8,245 nucleotides of DNA from Actinomycetales bacterium UBA1383 (GCA_002305415.1 DBQX01000069.1:1-8245); one strand, 5' to 3'. Positions 1-6,792 are shown, numbered from the stretch's first letter. A program made the numbers and translations. Notes: generated by a model not told the origin, from the letters alone.

Positions 1-28
1 GAGCCTCCCTCACGCCACGGACCAGCCA

Positions 29-77
29 GAACAGCAAGAACCCCCGTGCCCTGATCGGCATGGGGGTTCTTCTGTTC
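29..77. terminator. Hairpin terminator of the YtxH-like gene
   Basis: Bases 29-50 and 57-77 form a near-perfect stem around a 6-base CTGATC loop: GAACAG, one bulged C at 35, then AAGAACCCCCGTGCC pairing with GGCATGGGGGTTCTTCTGTTC through a single G-T wobble. It lies 8 bases beyond the stop codon of the minus-strand small gene. U-rich patches (TTCTT, TGTTCT) lie within and after the stem on both strands rather than in a clean T-run, so it could stop transcription from either side. Confidence 0.8.
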
Positions 78-85
78 GCGGTGGG

Positions 86-364
86 TCAGTCCGTCGGGAC
101 GGTCGGCATGCCCGTGTCCTTCTTCTTCCCCACGGTGTGGATCTTCTCCTTCACCACACCGGCCACCTGGTCCGTCAGCTTGGCCCCCTGAGTGCGGGCG
201 AGATCACCGACAGTCTCGTCGGCCTTGTGGACCATGGTCTGAACGGGCTTGGACTGCCACGCGGAGGTGGAGACCTTCTTGATCTTCTCGTACTGTCCCC
301 GGCCGGCTCGCGTGCCCAGCAGATAGCCGAGCCCGGCACCAAGCACGAATGACATCTTGCTCAT
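86..364 (-). CDS. Small membrane-anchored YtxH-like protein
   Basis: A 92-residue protein with a short hydrophobic, glycine-rich N-terminus (about residues 5-18, carrying GAGLGYLLGTRAGRGQYEKI) followed by a lysine-rich, probably helical tail with a KEKIHTVGKKKD end. The GYLLGTRAGR pattern is typical of small actinobacterial proteins related to the YtxH family, which are thought to sit at the membrane with the charged tail in the cytoplasm; their molecular function is not known. The ATG start is well supported by a perfect AGGAGG ribosome binding site four bases upstream (369-374 on the plus strand). The gene stands alone, reads away from the neighbouring DUF4287/AHSA1-like gene with 38 bp between the two starts, and ends at a strong hairpin. 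Coding is secure, function is not. Confidence 0.85.
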   Translation of the reverse strand: MSKMSFVLGAGLGYLLGTRAGRGQYEKIKKVSTSAWQSKPVQTMVHKADETVGDLARTQGAKLTDQVAGVVKEKIHTVGKKKDTGMPTVPTD

Positions 365-368
365 CGTT

Positions 369-374
369 CCTCCT
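369..374 (-). promoter_or_regulatory. Ribosome binding site AGGAGG
   Basis: Perfect anti-Shine-Dalgarno complement ending four bases before the ATG at 364. It fixes the start of the YtxH-like gene and is the strongest ribosome binding site in the left part of the window. Confidence 0.8.
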
Positions 375-402
375 AGGTGGGATGCCCCCAGCTTATTGAG
401 AG

Positions 403-1095
403 GTGCCGGGGACGCGCGACCAGACGGCCGTCACGCTCCCCGTCATGGTGCGGCGTAACCTCCAGACAGTCAGCGACGAGCGCGTCCTCCTCGCCACGGG
501 CCATCCCCGCGGCCACTGGTTCGCCCTGTTGGACGCCGCCGGCGCGCAGGGGTGGCGGCACCCCGCGATCGCTGCCTTCCTGCGGGATCAGGGCGTGCCG
601 GGCTGGTGGAGCCAGGGCATCACCGTCGCCTACGAGCAGGAGCGGGGCCTGCGACTGCCGGGCCAACGGCCCGACGGCACCTTCGACGCGAACATCTCGC
701 GCACGTTCCGCGTCCCAGCGGACGCTCTCTGGCCCCTCCTGGTCGACGACGCCGCAAGGGAGGCGTGGCTCGGCTCCGGCTGGGTCGTGGCCCGGCAGAC
801 GGCGGGCAGGTCGCTCCGGCTGACCGCACCCGACGGCACGAGTGCGGTGCTCGGCGTCGAGCACCCACGGGCCCGGTCCGGCGGCGCGGAGGGCCACACC
901 CATCACCCGGACCACCCCAATCACCCGGACCACACCAATCACCCGGACCACGCCAATCACCCGGATCCCGCGGCGCCTGCCGGCGCGGTCCGGCTCGCGG
1001 TGCAGCACGCGAAGCTGCCGGATCCGGAGACGGTCGAGCGTTCGAAACGCCTGTGGAGTGAGGCGCTCGGGCGGCTGGCCGACCACCTCGGCTGA
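403..1095 (+). CDS. DUF4287/AHSA1-like (SRPBCC fold) protein with His-rich insert
   Basis: A 230-residue two-part protein. Residues about 32-85 (GHPRGHWFALLDAAG, HPAIAAFLRDQGVPGWWSQGI, VAYEQERGLR) look like the DUF4287 helical domain. Residues about 99-157 (RTFRVPADALWPLLVD, AREAWLGSG) and 194-229 (VRLAVQHAKLPDPETVERSKRLWSEALGRLADHL) look like an SRPBCC/AHSA1 domain, a helix-grip fold that binds hydrophobic ligands or partner proteins. Residues 165-189 interrupt this domain with a repeat-encoded segment holding nine histidines. The GTG at 403 gives the longest form but has only a weak GAGAG upstream. The ATG at 445 (residue 15) starts closer to the conserved region yet has no clear ribosome binding site, so the start is uncertain. 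The substrate is unknown and the family assignment is by recalled sequence patterns. Confidence 0.85.
   Translation: MPGTRDQTAVTLPVMVRRNLQTVSDERVLLATGHPRGHWFALLDAAGAQGWRHPAIAAFLRDQGVPGWWSQGITVAYEQERGLRLPGQRPDGTFDANISRTFRVPADALWPLLVDDAAREAWLGSGWVVARQTAGRSLRLTAPDGTSAVLGVEHPRARSGGAEGHTHHPDHPNHPDHTNHPDHANHPDPAAPAGAVRLAVQHAKLPDPETVERSKRLWSEALGRLADHLG
901..969 (+). repeat. 18-bp tandem repeat coding for His-rich segment
   Basis: About 3.8 copies of an 18-bp unit: 901-918, 919-936, 937-954 and the partial 955-969. The consensus is AATCACCCGGACCACNCC. Copies differ mainly at one position (CCC, ACC, GCC codons) and at the first base of copy one. Because the period is a multiple of three, the repeat stays in frame and encodes (N/H)HPDHx, giving the HHPDHP, NHPDHT, NHPDHA, NHPDPA series. 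It also keeps other frames open, which creates spurious ORFs on both strands. Confidence 0.95.
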
Positions 1096-1144
1096 GCGCC
1101 CGTCTACGCACTGGACGCCCGGAGGGGCACTCCCCGGACCTCGC

Positions 1145-1150
1145 TACCAT
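1145..1150 (+). promoter_or_regulatory. Possible -10 element (TACCAT) for the ABC operon
   Basis: TACCAT fits the TAnnnT pattern common for actinobacterial housekeeping promoters and is the best candidate in the 135-bp gap before the binding-protein gene. It would give a leader of about 75 nt. No convincing -35 element is seen at a normal distance (CTGGAC at 1111-1116 is too far), so this is tentative. Confidence 0.3.
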
Positions 1151-1230
1151 CGGTCGCGTCGCGGCATCAGCGCGGCCAGGCGGGTCCCCCCGCCGCGCGC
1201 GCCGAGGCCCCCCACCGCGAAAGGAACACC

Positions 1231-2241
1231 GTGAAACTCCTCAAGTCCCTGAGGCTGGCTGCCGGAGTCCTCGCCACCGCCCTGCTGGCCACCGCGTGTG
1301 GCGGTGGGTCGAGCGACGGCGAGACGAGCGCCACCACCGGCAGCGCCGCGGCCGGCGAGGCCGTCTCGATCGGCATCACCCAGATCGTCAGCCACCCGTC
1401 TCTCGACGCCGCCCGTGACGGCTTCAAGCAGGCCCTCGCGGACGCCGGGTACGACGCCACCTATGACGAGCAGAACGCGCAGGGCGATCCCTCCACCGCG
1501 GCATCCATCGCCGGGACCTTCGCCTCGGCCGACCTCGACCTGATCCTGGCGATCGCCACCCCGACGGCGCAGTCGGTGGTCCAGGCCGTGACAGACACGC
1601 CCATCCTCTTCACCGCCGTCACCGATCCGGTGTCCGCGGACCTCGTGGAGAGCCTCGAGGCGCCAGGTGGGAACGCGACGGGCACGTCGGACGCCAACCC
1701 GGTCATGGAACAGCTCGAGCTCGTGACGCGGCTGGCGCCGGACGCCACCCGCGTCGGCATCGTGTACTCCTCGGGTGAGGTCAACTCGCAGGTGCAGGTC
1801 GAGTGGGCGAAGGAGGCCGCCGCTGACCTCGGACTCGAGATCGTGGAAGCCGCGGTCAGCACCTCCGCCGAGGTGCAGCAGGCCGCCGAGTCGCTCGACG
1901 TCGACGCGTTCTACGTGGTCACGGACAACGCCGTCGTCTCCGCACTCGAGTCCCTCATCCAGGTGGCGGAGACCAAGAAGATCCCCGCGATCGCGGCCGA
2001 GGGCGACTCCGTGGCCCGCGGCACCATCGCGACCTACGGCATCAGCTACTACGAGCTCGGCTACCAGACCGGCGAGATGGCCGTGAAGATCCTCAAGGGT
2101 GAGGCCGAGCCGGCCACGATGCCAGTCGAGACGCAGTCCGAACTGCAGCTCTACCTCAACCTCGGAGCCGCCGAGCGCATGGGCGTCACGATCCCCGAGG
2201 ACCTGCTCGCCGAGGCGGACCCGGCGAACATCACCGAATAG
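1231..2241 (+). CDS. ABC transporter substrate-binding lipoprotein (TrpX type)
   Basis: A 336-residue extracytoplasmic solute-binding protein of the ABC_sub_bind family (PF04392). Residues 1-23 are a lipoprotein signal peptide: basic MKLLKSLR, a hydrophobic stretch, then LLATAC with Cys23 as the lipidation site, followed by a Gly/Ser linker. The mature part shows family hallmarks: IGITQIVSHPSLDAARDGFK, PILFTAVTDPVSADLVE, NATGTSDANPVMEQLELV, VGIVYSSGEVNSQVQVEW, DAFYVVTDNAVVSALES and YGISYYELGYQTGEMA. It delivers a small ligand to the permease and ATPase encoded just downstream. Known relatives bind tryptophan, tyrosine or similar compounds; the ligand here is inferred only to that level. The GTG start is supported by AAGGA at 1221-1225. 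The length is normal and no defect is seen. Confidence 0.95.
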   Translation: MKLLKSLRLAAGVLATALLATACGGGSSDGETSATTGSAAAGEAVSIGITQIVSHPSLDAARDGFKQALADAGYDATYDEQNAQGDPSTAASIAGTFASADLDLILAIATPTAQSVVQAVTDTPILFTAVTDPVSADLVESLEAPGGNATGTSDANPVMEQLELVTRLAPDATRVGIVYSSGEVNSQVQVEWAKEAAADLGLEIVEAAVSTSAEVQQAAESLDVDAFYVVTDNAVVSALESLIQVAETKKIPAIAAEGDSVARGTIATYGISYYELGYQTGEMAVKILKGEAEPATMPVETQSELQLYLNLGAAERMGVTIPEDLLAEADPANITE

Positions 2242-2244
2242 CGC

Positions 2245-2274
2245 ATGGGGGCCGCCCTGATGGGCGGCCCCCAT
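2245..2274 (+). terminator. Perfect 13-bp stem-loop between binding protein and permease genes
   Basis: ATGGGGGCCGCCC at 2245-2257 pairs perfectly with GGGCGGCCCCCAT at 2262-2274 around a TGAT loop, three bases after the stop codon of the binding-protein gene. No T-run follows, so it is probably not an efficient intrinsic terminator by the classical rule. It may partly stop transcription or protect the 3' end of the binding-protein message, as is known between binding-protein and permease genes of other ABC operons such as malE-malF. Confidence 0.75.
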
Positions 2275-2372
2275 CGCCATCCCCACTGGGCGCACGACGA
2301 CGCCGCCCGCCACGATCTCCCGACGCCGCCACCGGCCGCCCCACCCTTCCCACCCCGAGCCGAAGGACCACC

Positions 2373-3290
2373 ATGATCACCGCCGTCGAGCTGGGCCTGA
2401 TCTACGCGGTCATGGCCATCGGCGTCTACCTGACGTTCCGGATCCTCGACTTCCCCGACCTGACCGTGGATGGCAGCTTCACCACGGGCGCGGCCGTCGC
2501 CGCCGTGGGGATCATCAACGGTGTGCCGCCGCTGCTCGCGACCGTGGCGGCCTTCGCGGCCGGCCTCGTGGCAGGCCTCGTGACCGGGCTGCTCCACACG
2601 AAGGGCAACATCAACGGCCTGCTCGCCGGGATCCTGACGCAGATCGGGCTGTACTCCATCAACCTGCGCATCATGGGCCGGGCCAACCTGCCGCTGCTTC
2701 GGGAGACCACCCTGATCACTCCCCTGCGGGAGGCCGGACTGACGGGCACGGCGGTGAGCGTGGGCATCTTCCTGCTCGTCGCGCTGGCGGTGCTGGCGGT
2801 GGTGGTGTGGTTCCTCCACACGGATGTCGGGCTGGCGATGCGCGCCACCGGTGACAACCCTGACATGATCCGCTCCTTCGGCGTGAACACCGACACCCAG
2901 AAGCTCCTCGGCCTGGCGCTCTCGAACGGGCTCGTGGCCCTCTCCGGCGCGCTGATCGCCCAGTTCCAGGGCTTCGCGGACATCGGGATGGGCATCGGCC
3001 TGATCGTGGCCGGGCTCGCCTCCGTGATCATCGGGCAGGCGATCCTCGGCCGTTCCAGCATCGCCGTGGCCGCTTCCGCGGTGGTGCTCGGCTCGGTGCT
3101 GTACCGCGTGGTCATCCAGGTGGCGCTGCTGGCCGGCCTGAACCCCAACGACATGAAGCTGATCTCCGCGATCCTCGTGATCATCGCGCTGGTGCTGCCG
3201 CAGTGGAAGGGGTTCTCCCGCATGGGTGGGGTGATGCGGCGCCGGTTCGCCGCCGCCGCCGAGAGCGCCGCGATCGAGAAGGAGGACTGA
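2373..3290 (+). CDS. ABC transporter permease (TrpY type, LivH/RbsC-like)
   Basis: A 305-residue integral membrane protein of the BPD_transp_2 class (PF02653). Hydrophobic segments lie at about residues 3-22, 35-50, 54-74, 84-98, 126-147, 176-197, 205-222, 230-254 and 263-276, so roughly eight or nine membrane passes. The loop GLAMRATGDNPDMIRSFGVNT (about 153-173) corresponds to the conserved cytoplasmic segment that contacts the ATPase in LivH-like permeases. DFPDLTVDGSF near the N-terminus is typical of the subfamily paired with ABC_sub_bind proteins. It probably works as a homodimer forming the membrane channel. The ATG start has GAAGGA at 2362-2367. It follows the binding-protein gene after 131 bp and is followed by the ATPase gene after 3 bp, so the last two genes are tightly co-translated. 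Confidence 0.95.
   Translation: MITAVELGLIYAVMAIGVYLTFRILDFPDLTVDGSFTTGAAVAAVGIINGVPPLLATVAAFAAGLVAGLVTGLLHTKGNINGLLAGILTQIGLYSINLRIMGRANLPLLRETTLITPLREAGLTGTAVSVGIFLLVALAVLAVVVWFLHTDVGLAMRATGDNPDMIRSFGVNTDTQKLLGLALSNGLVALSGALIAQFQGFADIGMGIGLIVAGLASVIIGQAILGRSSIAVAASAVVLGSVLYRVVIQVALLAGLNPNDMKLISAILVIIALVLPQWKGFSRMGGVMRRRFAAAAESAAIEKED
3279..3285 (+). promoter_or_regulatory. Ribosome binding site AAGGAGG of the ATPase gene
   Basis: AAGGAGG lies eight bases before the ATG at 3294 and inside the last codons of the permease gene. This fixes the ATPase start and indicates translational coupling between permease and ATPase. Confidence 0.75.
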
Positions 3291-3293
3291 GCG

Positions 3294-4082
3294 ATGCTCC
3301 GGCTCGAGAACATCACCAAGACGTTCGCCCCCGGCACCGTCAACGCCCGGGTGGCGCTGCAGGACATCACCCTGCACCTCGCCCCGGGGGACTTCGTGAC
3401 CGTCATCGGCTCGAACGGCGCCGGGAAGTCCACGCTGCTGAACGTGATCGCCGGCACCTACCGCGCGGACTCGGGCACGATCACGATCGACGGCCGGAAC
3501 GTCACCCGGCTCAACGACCACCAGCGGGCGCGCTACATCGGCCGGGTGTTCCAGAACCCCGGCGCGGGCACGGCGCCCCACATGACCATCGAGGAGAACC
3601 TCGCGATGGCCCTCGAGCGGGGCCAGCGCCGCGGCCTGAAGCTCGGGGTCACGAAGGCGAAGCGCGAACGGTTCGCGCGGGAGTTGCTCGCCCTCGAACA
3701 GGGCCTCGACGTGCGCCTGAAGGACTGGGTCTCCCTGCTGTCCGGCGGACAGCGCCAGGCACTGTCCCTCCTGATGGCCACCTTCTCCGAGCCGAGGATC
3801 CTGCTGCTGGACGAGCACACGGCCGCCCTCGACCCGCAGCGCGCCGCACTCGTCTCGCGCCTCACGACGGAGATCGTCGAACGGTTCGGACTCACCACCC
3901 TGATGGTCACGCACAACATGGAGCAGGCCCTGCGCATGGGTACCCGGCTGATCATGATGCACGAGGGCCGGATCGTCCTCGACCTCGGCCCGGTGCAGAA
4001 GTCCCGCATGACGGTGCAGGGGCTGCTGCGCGAGTTCGAGCGCATCAAGGGCGGGGAGCTGGACGACACGCTCCTCCAGTAG
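3294..4082 (+). CDS. ABC transporter ATP-binding protein (TrpZ type)
   Basis: A 262-residue ATPase with every nucleotide-binding motif intact: Walker A GSNGAGKST at 39-47, Q-loop glutamine 87 (VFQNPGAGTAPHMTIEEN), signature LSGGQ at 149-153, Walker B ILLLDE at 169-174 with catalytic Glu174, D-loop ALD at 178-180 and switch His207 (VTHNMEQAL). It powers import by the permease encoded 3 bp upstream, acting as a dimer on the cytoplasmic face. The HTAALDP sequence after Walker B is characteristic of the subfamily partnering LivH-like permeases and ABC_sub_bind proteins. It is the last gene of the operon. Its stop codon is only 7 bp from the stop codon of the convergent CHAT gene, with no room for a terminator between them. 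Confidence 0.96.
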   Translation: MLRLENITKTFAPGTVNARVALQDITLHLAPGDFVTVIGSNGAGKSTLLNVIAGTYRADSGTITIDGRNVTRLNDHQRARYIGRVFQNPGAGTAPHMTIEENLAMALERGQRRGLKLGVTKAKRERFARELLALEQGLDVRLKDWVSLLSGGQRQALSLLMATFSEPRILLLDEHTAALDPQRAALVSRLTTEIVERFGLTTLMVTHNMEQALRMGTRLIMMHEGRIVLDLGPVQKSRMTVQGLLREFERIKGGELDDTLLQ

Positions 4083-4089
4083 CGTCGCC

Positions 4090-6768
4090 TCACACCGTCC
4101 AGTCGGCGTCGCCGTAGGCGGTCACCGACAGCGCGCTCACCAGCCCGCCGCGCACCGCATCACGGCGGAAGCGCGCCACCAGCTCCCCGAGCGGCTGCTC
4201 GGCGCGCCCGGGGTCGACGAGCAGGCCCGCCAACTGCTGCGACAGTGCCGCCGCGTGCGTGTTGAGCAGCATCGTGAGCGTGGAGAACACGGCCGCCGCG
4301 CCCTTGGCCATGAAGCGGGTGGCGTACCCGGCGGGATCCTCATCAGAGCCCGCGGTGTCACACCCGAACAGGACCACGAGAGGGTGGACCTCCCGGCCGC
4401 CCGTGACGTGCGCCTTCTCGATCTGGCCGCGGCGGCGCGTGTCCGCGGAGATCTCCAGGGAGGCCACCGCGGGATCGGTGTGCGGCATCAGCACCAGAAG
4501 GTCGGCGGGCGACGCCCCCGCGCGCGCGAGCGCGTCCCGCCAGTCGCGCCAGCTGGTCACACGCTCGGCGGGCACCCGCAGCATGGTCTTGGTGGCGTCC
4601 ACGTCGGCCGGGTCCACCTTGTCGGACGCCGCCAGCACGGCACGGGTGACGCCGAGCCGGCGCTGGGCGTGCGTCGGGTGGGTTGTGACGAGGAACGCGG
4701 TGCCCTCCGGCTCGGTGAGGGAGGTGTGATGCCGCTCGATCACACGACTCATACCCCAGAACACCGCGGGGCAGACCACCGAGGTGTCGTCCGGATCCGC
4801 GGGGTCGGTGTCCGCGAAGCAGTGCGGGCCGCACTCACGGCCTGCCAGCCAGTTCTCGCACACCCGCGCGCCGCTCTCGGGTGCGGGCCGGTCGTAGACC
4901 ATCTCCAGCGGCAGGAATCGTCCTGATCGCGCCGTCACCACCTGCAGCCGCCGCGCGCCGCCGAGCCGCCCAAGGTGCCGTTCCAGCAGCACGAACAGGT
5001 CATTGCCCTCGATCGCGACGTCGATCAGGATCTCGCGTGCCGTCGCCACCGCGGATTCGCTCGTCACGGAACGTAGCGCCGTCGCCCGTCGCAGGTGGTC
5101 GCGGATCCGGTCGGCCACCGCCTCGATCTCATCCATCGCCTCGATGGTGGTCTCGCCGTCGGCGTGGCTGACGACGGCGGGCGTACCGGCGTCGTCGTGG
5201 TTGAGGACGAAGGTGCGGTCGAAGGGCTGACGGTCATCGAGGCGGGCGAGCTCGCCCCACAGGACAAGTCGTTCCCGCAGCCGCGCCGGTCCGCCGACCC
5301 GGCCGGCAAGGACAGCCGTCTGGATCAGCCGGTTGCGATGGAGGACCAGGAGCCGGGCCTGCACCCGCCCGCGTCCCGGCAGCGTCCACAGCAGCCGCAC
5401 GGCCGGGGAGCGTCCCGTCCGCGGCACATCCAGCTCGGCACGCACTGGCTCCCCCTGCGGCAGGAGCGGCACCAGCACCACCGTGAGACGCACCCTCTCC
5501 AGCGTGGGGTCCCGGAACACCTCCGCGTCCGGGAACTGCGGCCCCCGCAGCGGTTCGACCGCGAGGTGCTCCTCCGGGCCGACGAACACGTCGACGGCGT
5601 TCGGCCCCGGCCGCAGCACGTTCTCGCCGACGGCGACCCCATCGTCCAAACCGGCGGCAGGCCCGACGAGCACCTGCAGGAACCGCGGCACCGCGGCCTG
5701 TGCGAGCGCTGCCTCCACCTCCGCGTCAAGCTCCGGTGCTCGGGAGGCCTCGTGGCTCTCGGCGTCGAACCGGCCGTCGGGGAGGGCCTCCAGTTCGTCG
5801 AGCGGTGGCTCCGCACCCACCGCCATCGGAAGCCCCTCCAGGTCCAGCCGCAGCTGCCGGGCACGGCGCCGGACGAGGGATGGGAGGTCGCTGTCGGCGA
5901 GGGCGGCGAGTTCCCCGGCGAGGAGCACCCGACGGTCGAAACCGGCCGTCAGTGCGACGTCGAACGGGTGGGCGTGCGCGAGGGCCCGCAGCGTACGCAG
6001 CACACGCCGGGCTACCTCCTCGGGGGCGGCGGGCGGGACGACGGCAGTCGCGATCGCCGCCGTCGTCGCGCGGAGGAGGGCGAGGTGGGCGTCGACGGCT
6101 GGCCAGGGGCCCCCCGGCTCGCCGACGCAGAGCACCGCGTTCGCGACCTGGCGGCGCCCGGCGACGAGCGCGGCGACCCGCTCCGGGGTGCCACGCACCA
6201 TCAGCAGGTCCACACCCCCGGGGTCCGTGCGGACGTCACGGACGTCGACGAGCTCCGGTGGCAGTTCCTCGCCGCGCACGGCGGCGAACGCGTCCCGCAG
6301 CGCGTCATCGAGCACGCCGATGCGCAGTGGCCAGTGCCAGGGGCGGCGGCGCAGCGCTCCCGGTGGGCGGACCACGGGCAGGATCGCTGACCCCAGCCCC
6401 GGGCAGGCCTGCAGCCGGGGAAGCACCTCGGTGGGGACCACGTTCCCGGTGACCGCGAGCCGCGCCGCCGGCGGCTGGTAGCGGGCCGAGAGTTCGGTGT
6501 CGAACGGCCAGGCGAGCCTTCCGTCGTCGAGCGCGGCGACGGCGGCGGCGTCCCGCGGCTCCCGAGGCGGCCGCCACGTGAGGAAGCCGGCCGCTCCGGC
6601 GCGCCACGCCGCCAGCTCCGCGAGGTCCAGCCCGCCGATGACGTTCGCCACGGCCGCGGTGACGTCGTCGTACCCGACGGTCCAGCGGTCGAGGTCGGCG
6701 CCAGTGAGGGGGCCGTCCTCCGCGAGGTCCTCCGGTGTCATCGCTCCCCTCCCTGCCTCCGGGGGCAT
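4090..6768 (-). CDS. Large protein with C-terminal CHAT (caspase-like) peptidase domain
   Basis: An 892-residue protein. From about residue 575 to the end it matches a CHAT domain: FLPLEMVYD (618-626), a CPAVFWG...VIERH block (666-680), the histidine of LVLMPHTD (His763), the cysteine of VVLFGCDTAG (Cys803), then KGAAAVFSTLTMLL and a YGDADW end. His763 and Cys803 form the expected protease dyad, so it is probably an active cysteine peptidase in the cytoplasm; no signal peptide or membrane segment is seen. Cysteines 637, 646, 650 and 666 could bind a metal. Residues 1-300 (Ala/Leu/Arg-rich, helical) and about 355-570 (partly beta, e.g. VDVFVGPEEHLAVEP, ERVRLTVVLVPLLPQ) match no domain I can name. 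Known CHAT proteases act in programmed death, conflict and defence; the target here is unknown. The start could be the ATG at 6768 or at 6741 (residue 10), both with equal ribosome binding sites. It lies 56 bp downstream of the GNAT gene on the same strand. Confidence 0.88.
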   Translation of the reverse strand: MPPEAGRGAMTPEDLAEDGPLTGADLDRWTVGYDDVTAAVANVIGGLDLAELAAWRAGAAGFLTWRPPREPRDAAAVAALDDGRLAWPFDTELSARYQPPAARLAVTGNVVPTEVLPRLQACPGLGSAILPVVRPPGALRRRPWHWPLRIGVLDDALRDAFAAVRGEELPPELVDVRDVRTDPGGVDLLMVRGTPERVAALVAGRRQVANAVLCVGEPGGPWPAVDAHLALLRATTAAIATAVVPPAAPEEVARRVLRTLRALAHAHPFDVALTAGFDRRVLLAGELAALADSDLPSLVRRRARQLRLDLEGLPMAVGAEPPLDELEALPDGRFDAESHEASRAPELDAEVEAALAQAAVPRFLQVLVGPAAGLDDGVAVGENVLRPGPNAVDVFVGPEEHLAVEPLRGPQFPDAEVFRDPTLERVRLTVVLVPLLPQGEPVRAELDVPRTGRSPAVRLLWTLPGRGRVQARLLVLHRNRLIQTAVLAGRVGGPARLRERLVLWGELARLDDRQPFDRTFVLNHDDAGTPAVVSHADGETTIEAMDEIEAVADRIRDHLRRATALRSVTSESAVATAREILIDVAIEGNDLFVLLERHLGRLGGARRLQVVTARSGRFLPLEMVYDRPAPESGARVCENWLAGRECGPHCFADTDPADPDDTSVVCPAVFWGMSRVIERHHTSLTEPEGTAFLVTTHPTHAQRRLGVTRAVLAASDKVDPADVDATKTMLRVPAERVTSWRDWRDALARAGASPADLLVLMPHTDPAVASLEISADTRRRGQIEKAHVTGGREVHPLVVLFGCDTAGSDEDPAGYATRFMAKGAAAVFSTLTMLLNTHAAALSQQLAGLLVDPGRAEQPLGELVARFRRDAVRGGLVSALSVTAYGDADWTV

Positions 6769-6780
6769 CGCTCCCCTCCC
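6739..6780 (-). repeat. Duplicated ribosome-binding-site/start module
   Basis: On the minus strand GGGAGGGGAGCGATG occurs twice, at 6780-6766 and 6753-6739, 27 bp apart and in frame. Each copy has a purine-rich Shine-Dalgarno stretch directly before an ATG, so the CHAT gene has two equivalent starts that differ by nine residues (MPPEAGRGA). A short slippage duplication is the simplest explanation. Confidence 0.85.
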
Positions 6781-6792
6781 CGCTCGGCGCCC

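Noticed and set aside
901..969. CRISPR-like array
   Set aside because: The repeats are directly adjacent 18-bp units without spacers, in frame inside a coding region: a tandem coding repeat, not a CRISPR.
1144..2313. A 389-codon minus-strand open frame over the binding-protein gene
   Set aside because: Antisense to a clear lipoprotein gene, with compositionally biased translation and no recognisable motif.
2151..3962. A 603-codon open frame on the minus strand across the permease and ATPase genes
   Set aside because: It lies antisense to two intact, well-recognised transporter genes. Its translation is His/Asp/Gly/Arg-rich without any domain pattern, as expected for the shadow of GC-rich codons.
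5095..6481. Long plus-strand open frames (431 and 382 codons) inside the CHAT gene
   Set aside because: The minus-strand frame has clear CHAT motifs. The opposing frames are Arg/Ser/Pro-rich shadows with no ribosome binding site.
4090..6768. CRISPR type III-E or gasdermin-associated CHAT protease
   Set aside because: No Cas gene, array, gasdermin-like small gene or TPR region is present in the window, so membership of those systems is unsupported.
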